Assembly (NCBI GenBank): GCA_030549335.1
Contig: CM060190.1
Coordinates: forward strand, 69,020,118-69,084,117
Length of the DNA: 64,000 nucleotides
DNA from: Pontederia crassipes
Taxonomy: Eukaryota; Streptophyta; Magnoliopsida; Commelinales; Pontederiaceae
Direction: 5' to 3'
Notes under the pieces: generated by a model
The model's input: only the letters and a program-made list of their open reading frames with translations
What the model was told of the DNA's origin: nothing
Databases searched by the model: none
Translations under genes and position numbers: made by a program
Shown: positions 50,556 through 62,967 of the stretch, piece by piece
Numbering within the stretch: the first letter of the stretch is position 1
Layout of the letters: each line of letters opens with the position of its first letter

Positions 50556-51357
50556 TATTACATATAATGATCAATTGGCTGTGAACTAAAATATAACTTA
50601 TTAATTATTGGACACTGAGATGATAATCGTTAAACATATTTTTTTTAAGAACTAAAACAAAAGTTTCTGTTGATTGTTAATGGGACTCGACACAAGTTAG
50701 GTCGAACTAGGCTTTCACTTAAATAGGTCAAACCTATTACAAAATAAAAATATTTAAATTTAACCTAAAGTTTGTAAGAAGCTATGAATATAAATTTAAC
50801 GTGGCTTGTTTGATTAACTTTTAATGCTTGGCCTAATTTATTAGTTGTTAAGTCAAATATATTTTTTGATGATCTACTAAATTACATATAATAAATCTTA
50901 TTTATTAAAAAATAATAGATATAAATTAAATAAAAGAGACCACCACTAATATTTTTTTTTCTAAACATATAATAAAATAGTAATATTGAACTCAAAATTA
51001 AAGATTTAAAAGATGAAGGATTTAAAATTATATATATATAATGTATTAATAAGACCTGATAAGTTATAGGACTATACCAATTATTAAGAGGCTAATTTTT
51101 TTTAAGAACATAGATTTTATTTAATATTTTAGTCTTGCCTATTTTGATAATAAGTCGAGCCGAGGTAGGTAAAAATAAAAGGTCGAGTCACGAGTTGATT
51201 ACGAACGGATCGACTTATTTTTAATCTTAATTGTTAAGTATAATTATTATATTAAGTATAATTGTTAATGTCACATGAATTTTAATAGAAATAATAGTAA
51301 CACTGTCAGCAGTATGAAAAAAGTCGAATGAGACGGATGAGAATGTGTATTTGTTTG

Positions 51358-51530
51358 TGCCTGTGAGAGAGACAGAGGAAGCCAACCAACCGCACGAGAG
51401 AGAGAGAACAATTAAAAAGAGGCAGCGCAAAAAGCAGCCCAGATAGAGCAATAAAAAAGAGGCAGCCCAAGAAGCAGCCGAGAGAGAGAGAGAGAACAAA
51501 AAGAGGCAACGCAAAAACAGCCGCTTGCCG
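51358..51530. repeat. Imperfect ~40-bp GA-rich minisatellite, three units
   Basis: Three units with the pattern GAGAGAGA, then AACA or AATA, then AAAGAGGCA(G/A)CGC or GCCC, then AA(A/G)CAGCC follow one another. The frames open on the minus strand here (137 and 144 codons) come from the repeat and have leucine/serine-rich low-complexity translations. Confidence 0.6.
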
Positions 51531-51949
51531 GATCGTCCGACAGTTTCGATGGCCCCCGTTCCCCACTTGCACACCGAGCATCTCTCTCTCTCTCTCTGGC
51601 TGGTTGGAGCTGCAGACGCAAATAAGTAAGTTAGAGGCATGTGTCCATGCTAGCCGGGAATGCGTGACCCGTGGTCGCACACAAAGATTGAAGAATATGA
51701 TGATGGCGACTAAACGTCTAAACGTGCATGATTGGATCATAGATTAACTTCACGAGATCGCTTGTGGAGCCAACCAAACGAAAGCCGGATCTCTCCACTT
51801 TACATCCCGAATCAATCGTCATTATGCTGCGTTATTCCTCATTTTTAACATTATCGTACATATAATATTATGGGTGTCTTATCTCAAGGTTCATCTTCAT
51901 TATCTTTATTAATAATGTCTTGAATCTAAAATCAATTGGTCATCTATAT

Positions 51950-52335
51950 AATCAGACGCTTCAACAAAATTTTTCTACGAGGGTCTCGCTGCCCGATCAG
52001 CGAACCTGTGGGAGTCAAAGAGGATCCCTCCCTGCGGAGGTTGTAAGGGGGCGGAGCCCCTTGAGCAAAATTTTTAGAGATATTCTGTTTGTGATTCGGA
52101 TTTAATTTATTTTTTTATCACGAGATATGTGTCCTATTTTCAGAGGATTTATTTAGAGTCTCAGTCCGTATGTAATTCATATCATCTGTTAAAGAGAGTG
52201 CGTATATAAACTTTCTAGAGGTCTAGACAGAGACTCATTCTTGTAATCGTCATTATTTCATAACAAAGAGCCGCCGTCATTTTTTTTCTCTTCGCATTTT
52301 TCTGTGTTTCGTGTCCATTTAATTAATTTTATACG
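51950..52335 (+). mobile_element. LTR-like segment with TATA and leader
   Basis: A GC-rich start (GCGAACCTGTGGGAGTC, GGAGGTTGTAAGGGGGCGGAG) is followed by AT-rich sequence, a TATA-like GTATATAAAC at about 52201, and GACAGAGACTCATTCTTGTAA. This order resembles a plant LTR or retroelement leader on the + strand. No internal coding region or partner LTR was found, so it may be a solo fragment. Confidence 0.35.
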
Positions 52336-54455
52336 ATCATGGTACATACTTTTATTTATTTATTTATTTATTTGCATCAGGCGTTGCAAACAGCATCATT
52401 CCAACAATACTTCTTGTCCTGGTTGGGTGTGGATTAATTAATTACCTAAACATCCAAGAAATTGCGTAGTCACGAGCCATCGGACTATTTACGTGCAACT
52501 TAAATCAGAGGGAAAAAAAAAACGAAAAAAGAGAGAGCACAAGAATCCAATGAGGTATCGGGAATCATTTCTTCCACCAGCTTTACCGACGTTGGCCGGA
52601 TATGGCTCATAAGCCGCACGGAATGCAAACGGATACTTGAACCCTTCCTTTTTTCTGTGAGCAGTGCACAAAAAGATCCCCAAAATAATTTGTAGTTACA
52701 TGGAATGCATCGTGTAATGTTTGGGTAAATTATAAAATAATTGACAGCTCAATTTTAAGTCAATATCTCGATGATCTCATGATTTCAATTTACATAAAGG
52801 TCGACTCCGCTTTTCTCATGCACGTTCATTGGCGTGCGCGAGAGAAGAGGGGCCGGCCCCCATTTGCAACTCGCCCACCCCGCCGAAAAGATGCAGAGGG
52901 GGTTAGACGCTCCCCTTGCCGGATCTCTCATGCGCGGCGAGAGGTAGGCGTCGACCCCGTTCCGTGCGTGAGTTCATCGGCTCCGACAACGACGACAGCG
53001 TGGAGAGCGCCGATGCCTATTATTTATTATATTTTATATTATTTTATTATATTTTGTTACATCCGAGAAACTGTCAATTACCGATCAGGAGGATCATATA
53101 TCCAAGAAAATTAAAAATTCGAGGACATTTCAATTACAAATTAAAATTGATGAACCCTTGAGTTGGGAACAATCCACTTAATTTTCTTGTAATGTATTTG
53201 AATCTAATCGAACCAACTATTTATGTATTTATACGCGTACCTGTTTCTATTCCAGCAATTATTCAGGTATCTATACGCCTTTATGCAAAGCATAATTTGA
53301 TCCACAAATTAATAATAACAATTCATCAGTTTATTTTTTTATTCTTGCAATCACTAGTTGCCATCACTATAAAAAAAATTATTGCACGAATCATATTAGG
53401 ATTGAGTGCTCTCTAATTTCTCGTCGTATGACTAAAATTGCTTCAGTAAAATGGATGGAGAAATCACCCGTTATTTTAAGATTTTTTTTAATTTAAAAAA
53501 TCATCCTAAAAATCATTTAGAATAAAATCATTTTCTAGTACATTGATTTTTAACGATCTTTTAAAATATTTGTGTGTACTAATATTTTTTAAAAATAAAT
53601 AATAAATTAAAATTACTGTAAACACCTTTAATTTTATAATTAACTGTAAACTATAGTAATAAAATTCAAAATGATCAAATTAGAGTTTCATAATGTGATA
53701 GAGAAAATATTCAATTATATAAAAATTATGTCAATAAACAAAATGAAAATTTATTAATTAATTATATATAATTATTTTAAATATCCTAAATTATATTTTG
53801 ACTCCTAATTTTTATTTATTTATTTATTTATTTTTCGATTCTAATAGATTGATCGAATTCGTTAATATTTTTTTACACCGGGGAACGTTGATTAAAAAAT
53901 AAGATCACCTCGATAATATATCCTCACAATTATTAGCCCATTTCGAAAATTGGGATTGACAACTTTAAAAAAAATATTGCCAAAGAAATAAAAGCACACG
54001 TAAACACACAAATTTTACTCTTAAAACTTGTATGATTTCTCAAAGAAAGTTAATTATGGAGTAGCAAAAAAAATGCAAAAAATTTAAAGCACATATAAAC
54101 ACACAAATCAATCTTAAAACTTGCACGACTTCTAATAAAAGGGTACATTATAGCGTAGCAGCATTAATAAATGTGTCAGACTCCAAAACACTTTGCCACT
54201 CACCCAACAAGCTTTAAAATAAAAAAAATTATTATAATTAAATTTAAACTGCCAAGAAGATGACTCTCTCTTTCTCTCTCTGCTCGAGAAAATATTCAAA
54301 ACTTATTTCTCTCACTCCCTGTCACGCCAACTTCCAAAACATGGCTGCTCAGTTCTCTGGTACCAAGTGAACATTGAACACAGCACTGGAAAACTATTCC
54401 ATACCTCATCTAACTCTCACCTGTATACAGTATACTCCATCCCTCTCTGTTCCTC

Positions 54456-54465
<10 letters not shown>

Positions 54466-54541
<76 letters not shown>
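54466..54541. repeat. (TC)n microsatellite in the formin 5' leader
   Basis: About 38 uninterrupted CT dinucleotides, preceded by shorter TC-rich sequence and followed by CAGCCCTCCGGG. It ends about 90 bp before the formin start codon, so it is probably transcribed in the 5' UTR. Such CT tracts bind GAGA-binding (BPC) factors in plants. It also produces long RE-repeat frames on the minus strand that are not genes. Confidence 0.95.
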
Positions 54542-54542
<1 letters not shown>

Positions 54543-54632
54543 GCCCTCCGGGTGAAGCAATCTCTTGTTGGTGTCGGGGAGAAAAGAACCTCTCTTTCTC
54601 TCTCTGTCCTGACATTCGTTCTCCTCCAAGCC

Positions 54633-57600
54633 ATGTCCTTCCTCTCCTCATTCCTTCTCCTCCTCTTCACCTACGTTCCTGCCATCCATTTCCGGATTCC
54701 TACGACCAGCATTGCAATCAGTAACAGGAGAACACTTCACCAGCCATTCCTTTCCCCGCCCTCTTCTTCCACTGCTTCTCCTGCATTGCCTTCTCTGCCT
54801 CCTGCTCATCCTCCTGCGCCGTCCTTCCCCAAGCAACCCTCCTCCACCATCCCCGCTACCGCAAACGGCCGTCCGTTCTTCCCGTTCTATCCCTCTCCAC
54901 CAGCTACTACTTACACATCCAACCCCGCCACCTCTCTCCCCACCTTCCCCGCCAACATCTCCTCCGTCGTTGCCTCGCCTGCCCCCCGTCTCGCCACGCC
55001 GGGCTCCAAGCTCGTGCGAGCTATCGCCCTCCCCATCCTCGCCGCGGCCGCCCTCGCCTCCTCACTCCTCCTCTTCCTCCGCCGCCGCAGCAGCCGAAGT
55101 CGCCGCGGCGGCGACAAGGACGCCCGCTCGGACAGCCTTCGCTTCTTCCCTCCGGACACGACCGCCTCCGACGGGCGCAAGCTGTCCCCGACTACCGCCG
55201 CTTCTGCCTCCTCCGGCCCTACCGCCGGCGCCGAGTTCCTCTACTTGGGCACCCTAGTCAGCTCCCGAAGCGGCGGCGGCGGCGGGAGGGTCAATGAGGG
55301 CTCAGTTTCCGCCAATGCGGGCAGCGGGGCCAGTGGTGGCTCGCCTTACAGAAAGCTTGGGTCGCCGGAGCTTCGCCCACTGCCCCCGCTGCCTCGTCAG
55401 TGCCGGGAGGTCGAGGAATGCCGATCTTCCGCCGACGAGTACTACTCGCCAAATGACTCCCCTCCAACGACGGGTACCGCTGGCCAGGCAGCCGCTTCAG
55501 CTTCAAAGACGGCGCCTTTGGGCGTAGAGATGGCTCGTTGGGGGTCTCGGAGTTCAACTCTGAGCACGCCTTCGTATGGTCTCTCCTCCAATGTGGCGTC
55601 CTCGCCTTCTCGGTCTTCCCCAGCCGCTTCTTCCCCGCATCCACCACCGCACCTGAAGCTCCCGACGTTGCTGCGGCCGCCTACTCCTTCGCCTCCGAAG
55701 AGGAGGCCTCCTACTCATTGGCCGCCCTCTTCACCTCCACCAGAAGCAGAACGTGAGAAAAAGGTCGGAGCTTTGCACGTTCCGGGCCAGAACTTGTGGT
55801 CACCAAGAAAGATTGGAGACTTCGCAAAAAACCAGTCTAGCGCCGGTAGAAAGCCTCCACCTCCGCCTCCATCACCAGGAGCTGCATACAAGGACGGCCA
55901 GAGCGGAAAGGCGCCACCTTTATTGCAGCCCCCCGTTCTTGTACCTCCCAAGCCCATTGAAGCGACGAATTTGTTGGCAACAGCTGCCTTCGCAGGTGAA
56001 TTGCCTAAATGTTCAGATGTCTCCTCTGATTGCAACAATAACCCTCGCCCAAAACTGAAACGTCTGCATTGGGATAAAGTTCGAGCCAGTTCAGAACGGG
56101 AAATGGTGTGGGATCAGCTGAAGTCAAGCTCATTCCAGTAAGATTGTGAACTTGTAATACTCCAGCATTTTTGTTGGCAGAATGGTGCTTACTTTTCCTA
56201 TCTCTGAAGGGTTTGATTGGTTTCTTTACATTTTTTGGGTTCTTTGCAGGCTAGATGAGGAAATGATTGAGACACTGTTTGTTAGTAAAGCAAAACAAAA
56301 GGGATCAGCCAGTGCTACCGGGGGCAAGGCAAACCCTTCAAGCAACCAAGAAAGCAAGGTTCTCGATCCAAAAAAATCTCAGAACATCGCAATTATGCTG
56401 AGGGCACTAAATGCCACCAAAGAGGAGGTGTGTGAAGCTCTGCTGGAAGGTAAAAACATTCATCTGAAGTCTGTCTCAGAAGAGTGTTTATCATATATGT
56501 TGCATTCATGGGAATACAGTTCATGTTTATCTTGAAAAAAGTTTAATTTGTTCTCGACCATTTGATATGAAGGACCTGTCTTCTAGTTTAGATTGGCTCG
56601 TTTAAACTTTAAATGCTAAGGTAGTCATGCAGATAATTTTAATTTCCTAAGCATTGAAGTTCCTCACACTGTCTTGTGTTAATTATGGTGAACCACAATT
56701 TTCTGAGTAATCTTAATCACTTTCCTTGAAGATATTACATCTATCATTCTTCCAGAAGCCTGCAGTGGCTATGTAACTTATGGGATTATCTTATCATGGA
56801 CACAGGTAGATCCGAAAGTTTGGGAAATGGACTTTTAGAGGCACTTATGAAAATGATACCAAGCAAAGAAGAGGAGCTTCGGCTGAAAGAGTACAAAGAT
56901 GATTCACCATTTAAGCTTGGTCCTGCTGAAAGTTTCTTGCGGGCAGTGCTTGATATTCCATTTGCATTCAAGAGAGTGGATGCAATGCTTTACATCTTTA
57001 ACTTTGATCAGGAGATCAAGCACCTTAGAGACTTGTTTGGGATTCTTGAGGTAAGTTTATTCTAGTCCGACTGCAAGCTATAAAAGGACAAATATATTCA
57101 TATTCACAGTCAAGATCTGTAGCATAAGCTGATGAGCTAGAAGTTATAAAATTCTGCATGCATTAGTATGAAGTTAACTGTGAATTACCACATGCACTTC
57201 CTCACTTTTTACTCATTTATCCCTCCAAAACACAGTAGGATAACTTGAGATTTATGTACTGGCAAGTCCACTGCTTATATTCTTTACCCTGCACTTTGAA
57301 GTATTCATTATCATGTATTATCTTTCCCATTTTTTGTTTAAAAGTCTATCCATCGGTGTGGCTTGGCCTTAAAATTCATACACAGTTCACCACTTGGTAA
57401 GCAATTTTACCATGAATTTTTTATAAATATTTGAATTGATTTCTGCATGAGCATGGCACTGTGATTACTGATTAATATCTAATGTATTTCAGAAGTACAT
57501 TTCTTATAGGAATATTAGGCATGAAACATCACACATCATGGACAGCATTAAATACTGATCTCTTTGTCTTGATGCATCCTAGAATAAAATGTAAATTACA

Positions 57601-59061
57601 ACTTTATCCACCTTCACTATTGCTTACTTTTAAAGAAAATGCCAAGCTCTTTGGTGACGTCTTCTATGATCTCCCAGCTGGCAGATTTTTGTTTGTCTGC
57701 ATATTGTTTTCAGCCTCAATATTGAAGCTCCATCTTCCATTAAATATTGCACCCACAAAATTTCAGGTTATACAGAAACACCATCTGAAATGGCATCATG
57801 ACATCAGCAAATATTTTTATTTCATTAGAACATGCAAGCCCATGAAACTATTCGTCAAACTTATTTCTATCTACTGTTTGATGATCAAAGTTGGTTCCTC
57901 ATATTTATAATGCACGGCGACAATTTGTTTCCATGACTTGCTTGTAAGCCGACCCCACCTAGTGGGATAAGGCTTTGTTGTTGTTGTTTGTTGTTGTTGT
58001 TGACTTGCTTGTAATATTCTTAAGGATATCTGAGGAGAAAAAAACAATTCAAGATTGAGATGAACGTCTTTGCTTCATAAGCTTCTTTGATGGCTCTGCT
58101 GATCAAGTCAAATGCGATTAACTGATTATCCTAGTTTGATGTTGTTTGCAAAATCTATGCTTGTCATATTAGCTATTCCATGTTTTAATACCTTGACTTC
58201 GTTTTTATGTGGATTCATTGTTTCTCCACTCAGTGCTTACAAGTTCCATGGTAATTTATGTTTCAGGTTGCTTGTGAAGAGCTCCGGTGCAATCGTATGC
58301 TCCGTAAACTTCTAGGGGCTGTCCTGAAGACTGGGAATCGAATGAATGTAGGTACCAAACGTGGAGATGCACAAGCTTTCAAACTTGACACACTCCTCAA
58401 GTTAGTTGACATCAAAGGTGCGGATGGCAAGACCAGCCTTCTGCATTTTGTTGTTCAGGAGATCACTCGAGTTGAATGCATCCGCATCTCATCTGACAAT
58501 ACCACAACCCTGAATCAAAGCTCACTAGAAGATCTCGGGAACAGAAAATGTGGACTCCAATTGGTGTCTGGGCTGAATGACGAGCTCAGCAATGTGAAGA
58601 AGGCTGCTGCTATGGATTTTGATGTGCTTAGTAGCTGTGTTCTAAAACTTTCAGGAGGCATTGGGAAAATCCAAGAAGTCGTGAGACTGAATGATGCTAT
58701 TCTTAATGAACATGGACGACAATTCCATGATGCCATGCTAAGGTTTATGACCAAGGCTGAACATGAAATTTTAGAGATCCAAGATAAAGAGAACATGGCA
58801 CTTTCAATGGTGAAGGAAATTACAGAGTACTTCCACGGAGATTCCAACAAAGAAGAGGCTCATCCATTTAGAATATTCAAAGTCATTAGCAATTTCCTTG
58901 TCATTCTTGATCAGGTCTGCAAGGATGTTGAGAAGAATATCGATCACACCATCAGTAGCGCGCGCCAGTTCCAACTTCCAGCGGCTCAAACATCTTTATC
59001 TGCATTCCCCATGTTTCATGTAGCAAGAAGCTCCGACGAAGAGAGTTTATCATCATTTTAG
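54633..59061 (+). CDS. FH2: Class I formin (formin-like protein, FH1/FH2 type)
   Basis: Membrane-anchored actin nucleator that ties cortical actin to the plasma membrane and cell wall. Exons 54633-56137, 56250-56449, 56806-57050 and 58267-59061 join in frame to 914 residues, the usual class I size. The parts in order are a signal peptide ([17 protein letters not shown]), the plant-formin RRTLHQPF motif, a proline/serine-rich extracellular stretch, a transmembrane helix (about 130-149, [19 protein letters not shown]) followed by basic RRRSS, a proline-rich FH1 (about 330-435, PPPPPPSPG) and FH2 (about 470-885: [34 protein letters not shown]). I chose the ATG at 54633 because it directly begins the signal peptide; an in-frame ATG at 54552 lies beside the CT tract. 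Exon 1 is very GC-rich. Arabidopsis FH2 is the likeliest counterpart by gene order. Confidence 0.93.
57934..58014 (+). mobile_element. 53-bp LINE 3'-end insertion with perfect 14-bp target duplication
   Basis: The insert at 57948-58000 is GCCGACCCCACCTAGTGGGA followed by TAAGGC and a (TTG)n tail. TGACTTGCTTGTAA stands directly on both sides (57934-57947 and 58001-58014), an exact target-site duplication. It lies in formin intron 3 in the sense direction. The insert has only the last few dozen bases of the parental LINE, or of a SINE sharing its 3' end. Confidence 0.9.
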
Positions 59062-59334
59062 AGTGTGTCCAATGCTTAGAAAGGCTCTTGTGGCTGCTGC
59101 CTGATGCAGAGCAGGGAAGTTCAGAGTAGTTTGGACTTGGCAGCTATCTCCACTGTGTATTCATATATATTCTTCTGTACAAAAAGGTGTGACATGTTTC
59201 TTGTGCTGTCCATGACTGATACAATTGCAGTAGGATGAAATTTAGTTTGTGTACCAAAAATGTTCTGTTGGAAAAGAATCAGCTACCACTTTGCAGTAAA
59301 CTAGTGATAAAGGTTTATTAATCTTCTTGGTAGT

Positions 59335-60005
59335 GTTTGTTTGGCGGAAGTTCTGCCAAACACCACACGTCAGGTGCGGTCAAGTTCTCGTAAAGCGAGA
59401 AGGAAAAGTTCTCGCTTTCGGCGAGAACATATTTTTTTTCACTCCTTTATTATATTTTAATTAGTAAAACATTACTAATCACTATTTAATCTTAATATTA
59501 TTCATTAAACTATTTTTTAATATCTTAAATAATAATTAATTGTAATATTTTATTTATCAATATATTATTATTCTGCATATAAAATAAATTATTTAATTAA
59601 TATAAATATTTTTTTGTAAATTATAATATTAATAACATATGAAAATAATAATTTATAATATTATTATTTTTCTTAAATTATAAATTTCCATATTAATATA
59701 AATATTTTTATTATAGTATTAATTAAAATTATAATATAAATATTTTTGTAAATTATTATTTTATCTACATAAAGACATAATATTTAATTTATTATAATTT
59801 TATACCTCATAAAAATAATAAATTATATCCTTAATTCTTATTTTTTATCCAAATATTTATTAAAATTTATCTATCAAATCAACATTTCAAATTTTTATCG
59901 GTATATTTTTTATCCAAACATCCAAAATAAACTTTTTTATCAAATCGACTAGTTTTCAAAAATTATAAGGAACTTTTAGTTCCCTGTCCAAACACAACTC
60001 TTGTG
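59335..60005. mobile_element. AT-rich MITE-like element downstream of the formin
   Basis: The left border GTAGTGTTTGTTTGGCGGAA and the right border GTTCCCTGTCCAAACACAAC are imperfect inverted repeats sharing the TGTTTGG / CCAAACA core. They enclose about 600 bp of highly AT-rich, non-coding DNA. The layout fits a Harbinger- or hAT-type miniature element. The exact ends and target duplication are uncertain. Confidence 0.5.
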
Positions 60006-61088
60006 TTTTATGATCTTTGGTGCTAAAGGCTATCTATGTTTTTGAGATAATATTTATCCATATGTTTTGATAAAAGTCCTCTCTGAAAAACAATTTCTTT
60101 ACATTGTTAGGGATAAAATTTGTAGACAGAAAATTATTTTTCAGATTGAAAAATCGAGCTGAAAAATGAATTACCTGTTTTTTCCAAATGATTCTACTTA
60201 CCAATTTCTACAATTTTTCTAGTAGCTTCAAATAATATATACAGTAAATCACTTTTTACTACATTTCATGTTCCTAGGAGTTTACTTTTTTTTTAGAAAA
60301 TTGTTTTTGCCAAAACAATCATTTATAATATTAAGAAAAATTTTCTTACGATTTAATGTTATTTTATTATATTGTAAAATAAGGATTAAAATACCTCTCA
60401 TTTATCTTGAAGTTTTTTATTTTATTTCAGCATTAAGCAATATACAAGATAAAATACAAGTTTGGGAGGTGCTTTTCCACGTATTTTCTTAAAAGTATCA
60501 ACTTAGTTTTATGTTGCTCGAATGTGTCTGGTGATGTTTTTAATTCTTTTGCCTTTAACATGCTTTTTGAAGTATAATTTTAAAACGAGATTCTAACTTC
60601 TTCTTTCAAACTTTTCCTAGTGTTTGGTGAAAAGTTAACTTGTTGCCTTTTTCTTTAACTTCCTCATATACCTAGAACGAGAATATTAAAGAATTTTTTG
60701 AAAGAGGCAACATTGTTTTTTTTTATGCACTGTAATATATACACATAAAATACAGGTATATGAGGACGCCCGCACCACCGTGCTGACGTCGCCCTCCTGC
60801 TCCATCGGCCATTGCTCGATTGTTTTCTGTTCTCCTCCAAAACCCTTTTTTTTTCTTTTTTCCTTTCACGGCTTATCAAATGAACCCTCTCGAGCTCCCA
60901 TCCGAATCCCCCAAAGGTCCGCCTTTCACTGGTATTTCGATTCCCGGCACCTCGTAGATCCCTCTCCCCGTTCCCGATCGAAGACTTCGTTCGAAATCGA
61001 TCGAAAACGGAGGGGAAGTCCAATCCGGCGGCTCCTCGGCGATTTCTCGTGCCTTTTTCTATCTGGGGGGTTTCAGTCGTCTTCCCTG
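60006..61088. other. Intergenic DNA and leader of the next gene
   Basis: 60.0-60.7 kb is AT-rich with no gene. From about 60770 the sequence becomes GC-richer and pyrimidine-rich (TCGTGCCTTTTTC, TTTCCTTTCACGG), fitting the promoter and 5' UTR of the gene starting at 61089. A 175-codon minus-strand frame here is antisense to that leader and has no domain. Confidence 0.45.
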
Positions 61089-62967
61089 ATGGGCAAGAAC
61101 CAGGCTTACAAGGCGATGCAGAGGGCGAGGGTGGGGTCGTCCTCTGCCGTGCCGGAAGCGGAGGAAGACGGAATGGTTCGTCCCCTTTCATACCATAACC
61201 GGTCTGAAGGAAGAAAAGTTACATTTGTTATTTCTCTCGTGTGAATTGGTCGTTTACACTTGTGCTGTAGGATTTGTCTCAGTATTTCCTTTTCTTTTTT
61301 TAGGTCACGCTAGTTTCTATAATGTGTAATTAGGTTTTCGTTTGCAACGTGAAAGTTGGATCATGGCGTGTTTGTTTTTACATTGGATTGGCTTACCTGA
61401 GATTCATTTCATGCCACTATGGTAAACACAAAATTTGGGATGTGTAGTCATATTTTACTGGTTCCCCAGAATGCATTATTTACATGTGATTTGTTTTTTT
61501 GACAAATTTCCTCAATCCTTTTATATAATCTTCTGCTCCACTTTGCATTCTGAAATCACTTTTTGGCAATTTCAGTTCATATGATAAGTTGTTTTTGTAG
61601 CTGGAAACTTGATAACTTGTTCTGATTGTATGAAATTTAAGTTTCTTGTTGTTTACGTTAATTATTGGATTTCTAGGAGTTCATAATTAATATAGTTTCA
61701 TTCCACATGTGGTTGTCAATAAAACTTTATCTTTTCTGTTTCCAATTTTTTTTTTCTTGTATCCTGGGGCCTTTCAGTATTTTGAACTTGAAATTTGACT
61801 TTTTGCTAGAGTTGATTTTGATGATAACCTTTGGCAAGATTTTTTTCTGCAGGAAATTTAGTATTTGTTAAATCTCAAGAAAAAAAATTAGCATTTGGTG
61901 TGTTGTCTCTTCATTGGATTGGCTTATGTAGACACCATTTCATGCCACTCGTTGGTAATCAAAATTATTGTTTTGTTAACATAATTTTATGCCATAATCT
62001 TGTTTGTTTTCTTCTCCGCGTGTTGGATTCGTGTTATAGAGCCTCTACACATTTGTTGTGTTCAAACAGCCTATTAAATCAAAATTTCCTGGCACTAAAT
62101 TCATATTAGGTTTAGTCAGGTCTTTGTAAATGGAAAGTTATGGTTTTGTGTCTACATTGGATCAAATCAGAGAAATCCCAAATTTTATCTTTTTTTTTCT
62201 TGGAATTTATCCCATCCCCTCTGTGGTTTGTTTAAAAACTTTCTTAATGGATCATCATAGCTTCCTCCTGCTATTTTATTGTAAAGTTAGTATAACATAT
62301 TTTCCTGATTTCTATTAACATGATTAGGTTTAGATAGTCTTTCAAATGTAAAGTTTCTTATGTTTTTTTTTCTGTATTGTACTAAATTCCAACTTTTGTT
62401 CCTGCCTTATAATGGTCAAATAATTTCACTGGTGGTTTTCACAATTTGTTATTCTTGAATGTTTTTCACATCTCTTTAGCACATCAAGCCATCTGCTTAA
62501 ATTTGAATGCAAAGTTAGATGTTTGAGGCATTTGATTATGGACAGATTAATGCATTTACCTGAAGAAGCCTACTACTGGAATTAAGACTTCGCCAACAGT
62601 TCCATGTCATTATAAAATGTTAAATGTGTCAATATTTATTTTCGATGAGTACCATTAAATTTCTATCCACAAACGTTGTTTCACATTATAAATGGTCATC
62701 AATTATAAAATCATGTGCTGGACAATGGGTATTATTTTAATGTCTTTTGTTTTCACATGCATTTTGTATGTCTTTGTGCACCCTTAAACTCGTACTTGTA
62801 GGCAGTTCATTCTTTTTACTTTTAAATTTGAAATAATTGAACTTTACTAACAAGGGCCGTCACAGGTTGACGGTTCTTTTCATTCACCAGAGTGGCATGC
62901 TGCTCGTTTGGCCAGTTTGAAAACATCTCATACCATAACATGGGAGGAATTCAAGAAAAAACAGAAG
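61089..62967 (+). CDS. Conserved plant nuclear-type protein, 5' part (runs off window)
   Basis: Two exons are clear: 61089-61175 (29 residues, beginning MGKNQAYKAMQRARVGSSSA) and 62866-62967 (34 residues, VDGSFHSPEWHAARLASLKT and on to WEEFKKKQK). They join in phase 0 across a 1.7-kb intron with GT and AG ends. The charged, helical WEEFKKKQK end suggests a coiled-coil or nuclear protein continuing past the right edge. From memory, the plant family with this N-terminus is annotated as U4/U6.U5 snRNP-associated, but I am not certain. A possible acceptor CCTGCAG near 63987 may start the next exon. The gene is incomplete only because the window ends. Confidence 0.75.

Larger units (their letters stand above)
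49182..54465. other. Intergenic DNA, mostly AT-rich
   Basis: No gene is supported. Contents recognised and listed separately are a repeat at 50.2-50.6 kb, an imperfect GA-rich minisatellite at 51.36-51.53 kb and an LTR-like segment at 51.95-52.33 kb. A small GC-rich island at 52.84-53.01 kb has short ORFs without domains. 53.4-54.2 kb is plain AT-rich sequence. Confidence 0.45.

Noticed and set aside
51227-51740. Minus-strand ORFs of 137 and 144 codons
   Set aside because: They fall on the GA-rich minisatellite. The leucine/serine-rich translation follows from the repeat.
51950-52080. Organelle DNA insertion
   Set aside because: The GC-rich stretch does not match any plastid or mitochondrial gene I recognise, and it is followed by an LTR-like TATA and leader.
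54552-54632. Upstream in-frame start for the formin
   Set aside because: It would put 27 residues before the signal peptide. The ATG at 54633 gives a normal class I formin N-terminus.
54406-54670. Minus-strand ORFs rich in RE dipeptides
   Set aside because: These are translations of the (TC)n tract.
18709-58000. Au-type SINEs as the identity of the AGTGGGATAAGG inserts
   Set aside because: The 180-bp copy reads as a LINE reverse-transcriptase C-terminus and shows no tRNA-like head. The two shorter copies cannot be distinguished, so a SINE origin is left as an alternative.
60664-61191. 175-codon minus-strand ORF
   Set aside because: It is antisense to the leader and first exon of the gene at 61089, with low complexity and no domain.
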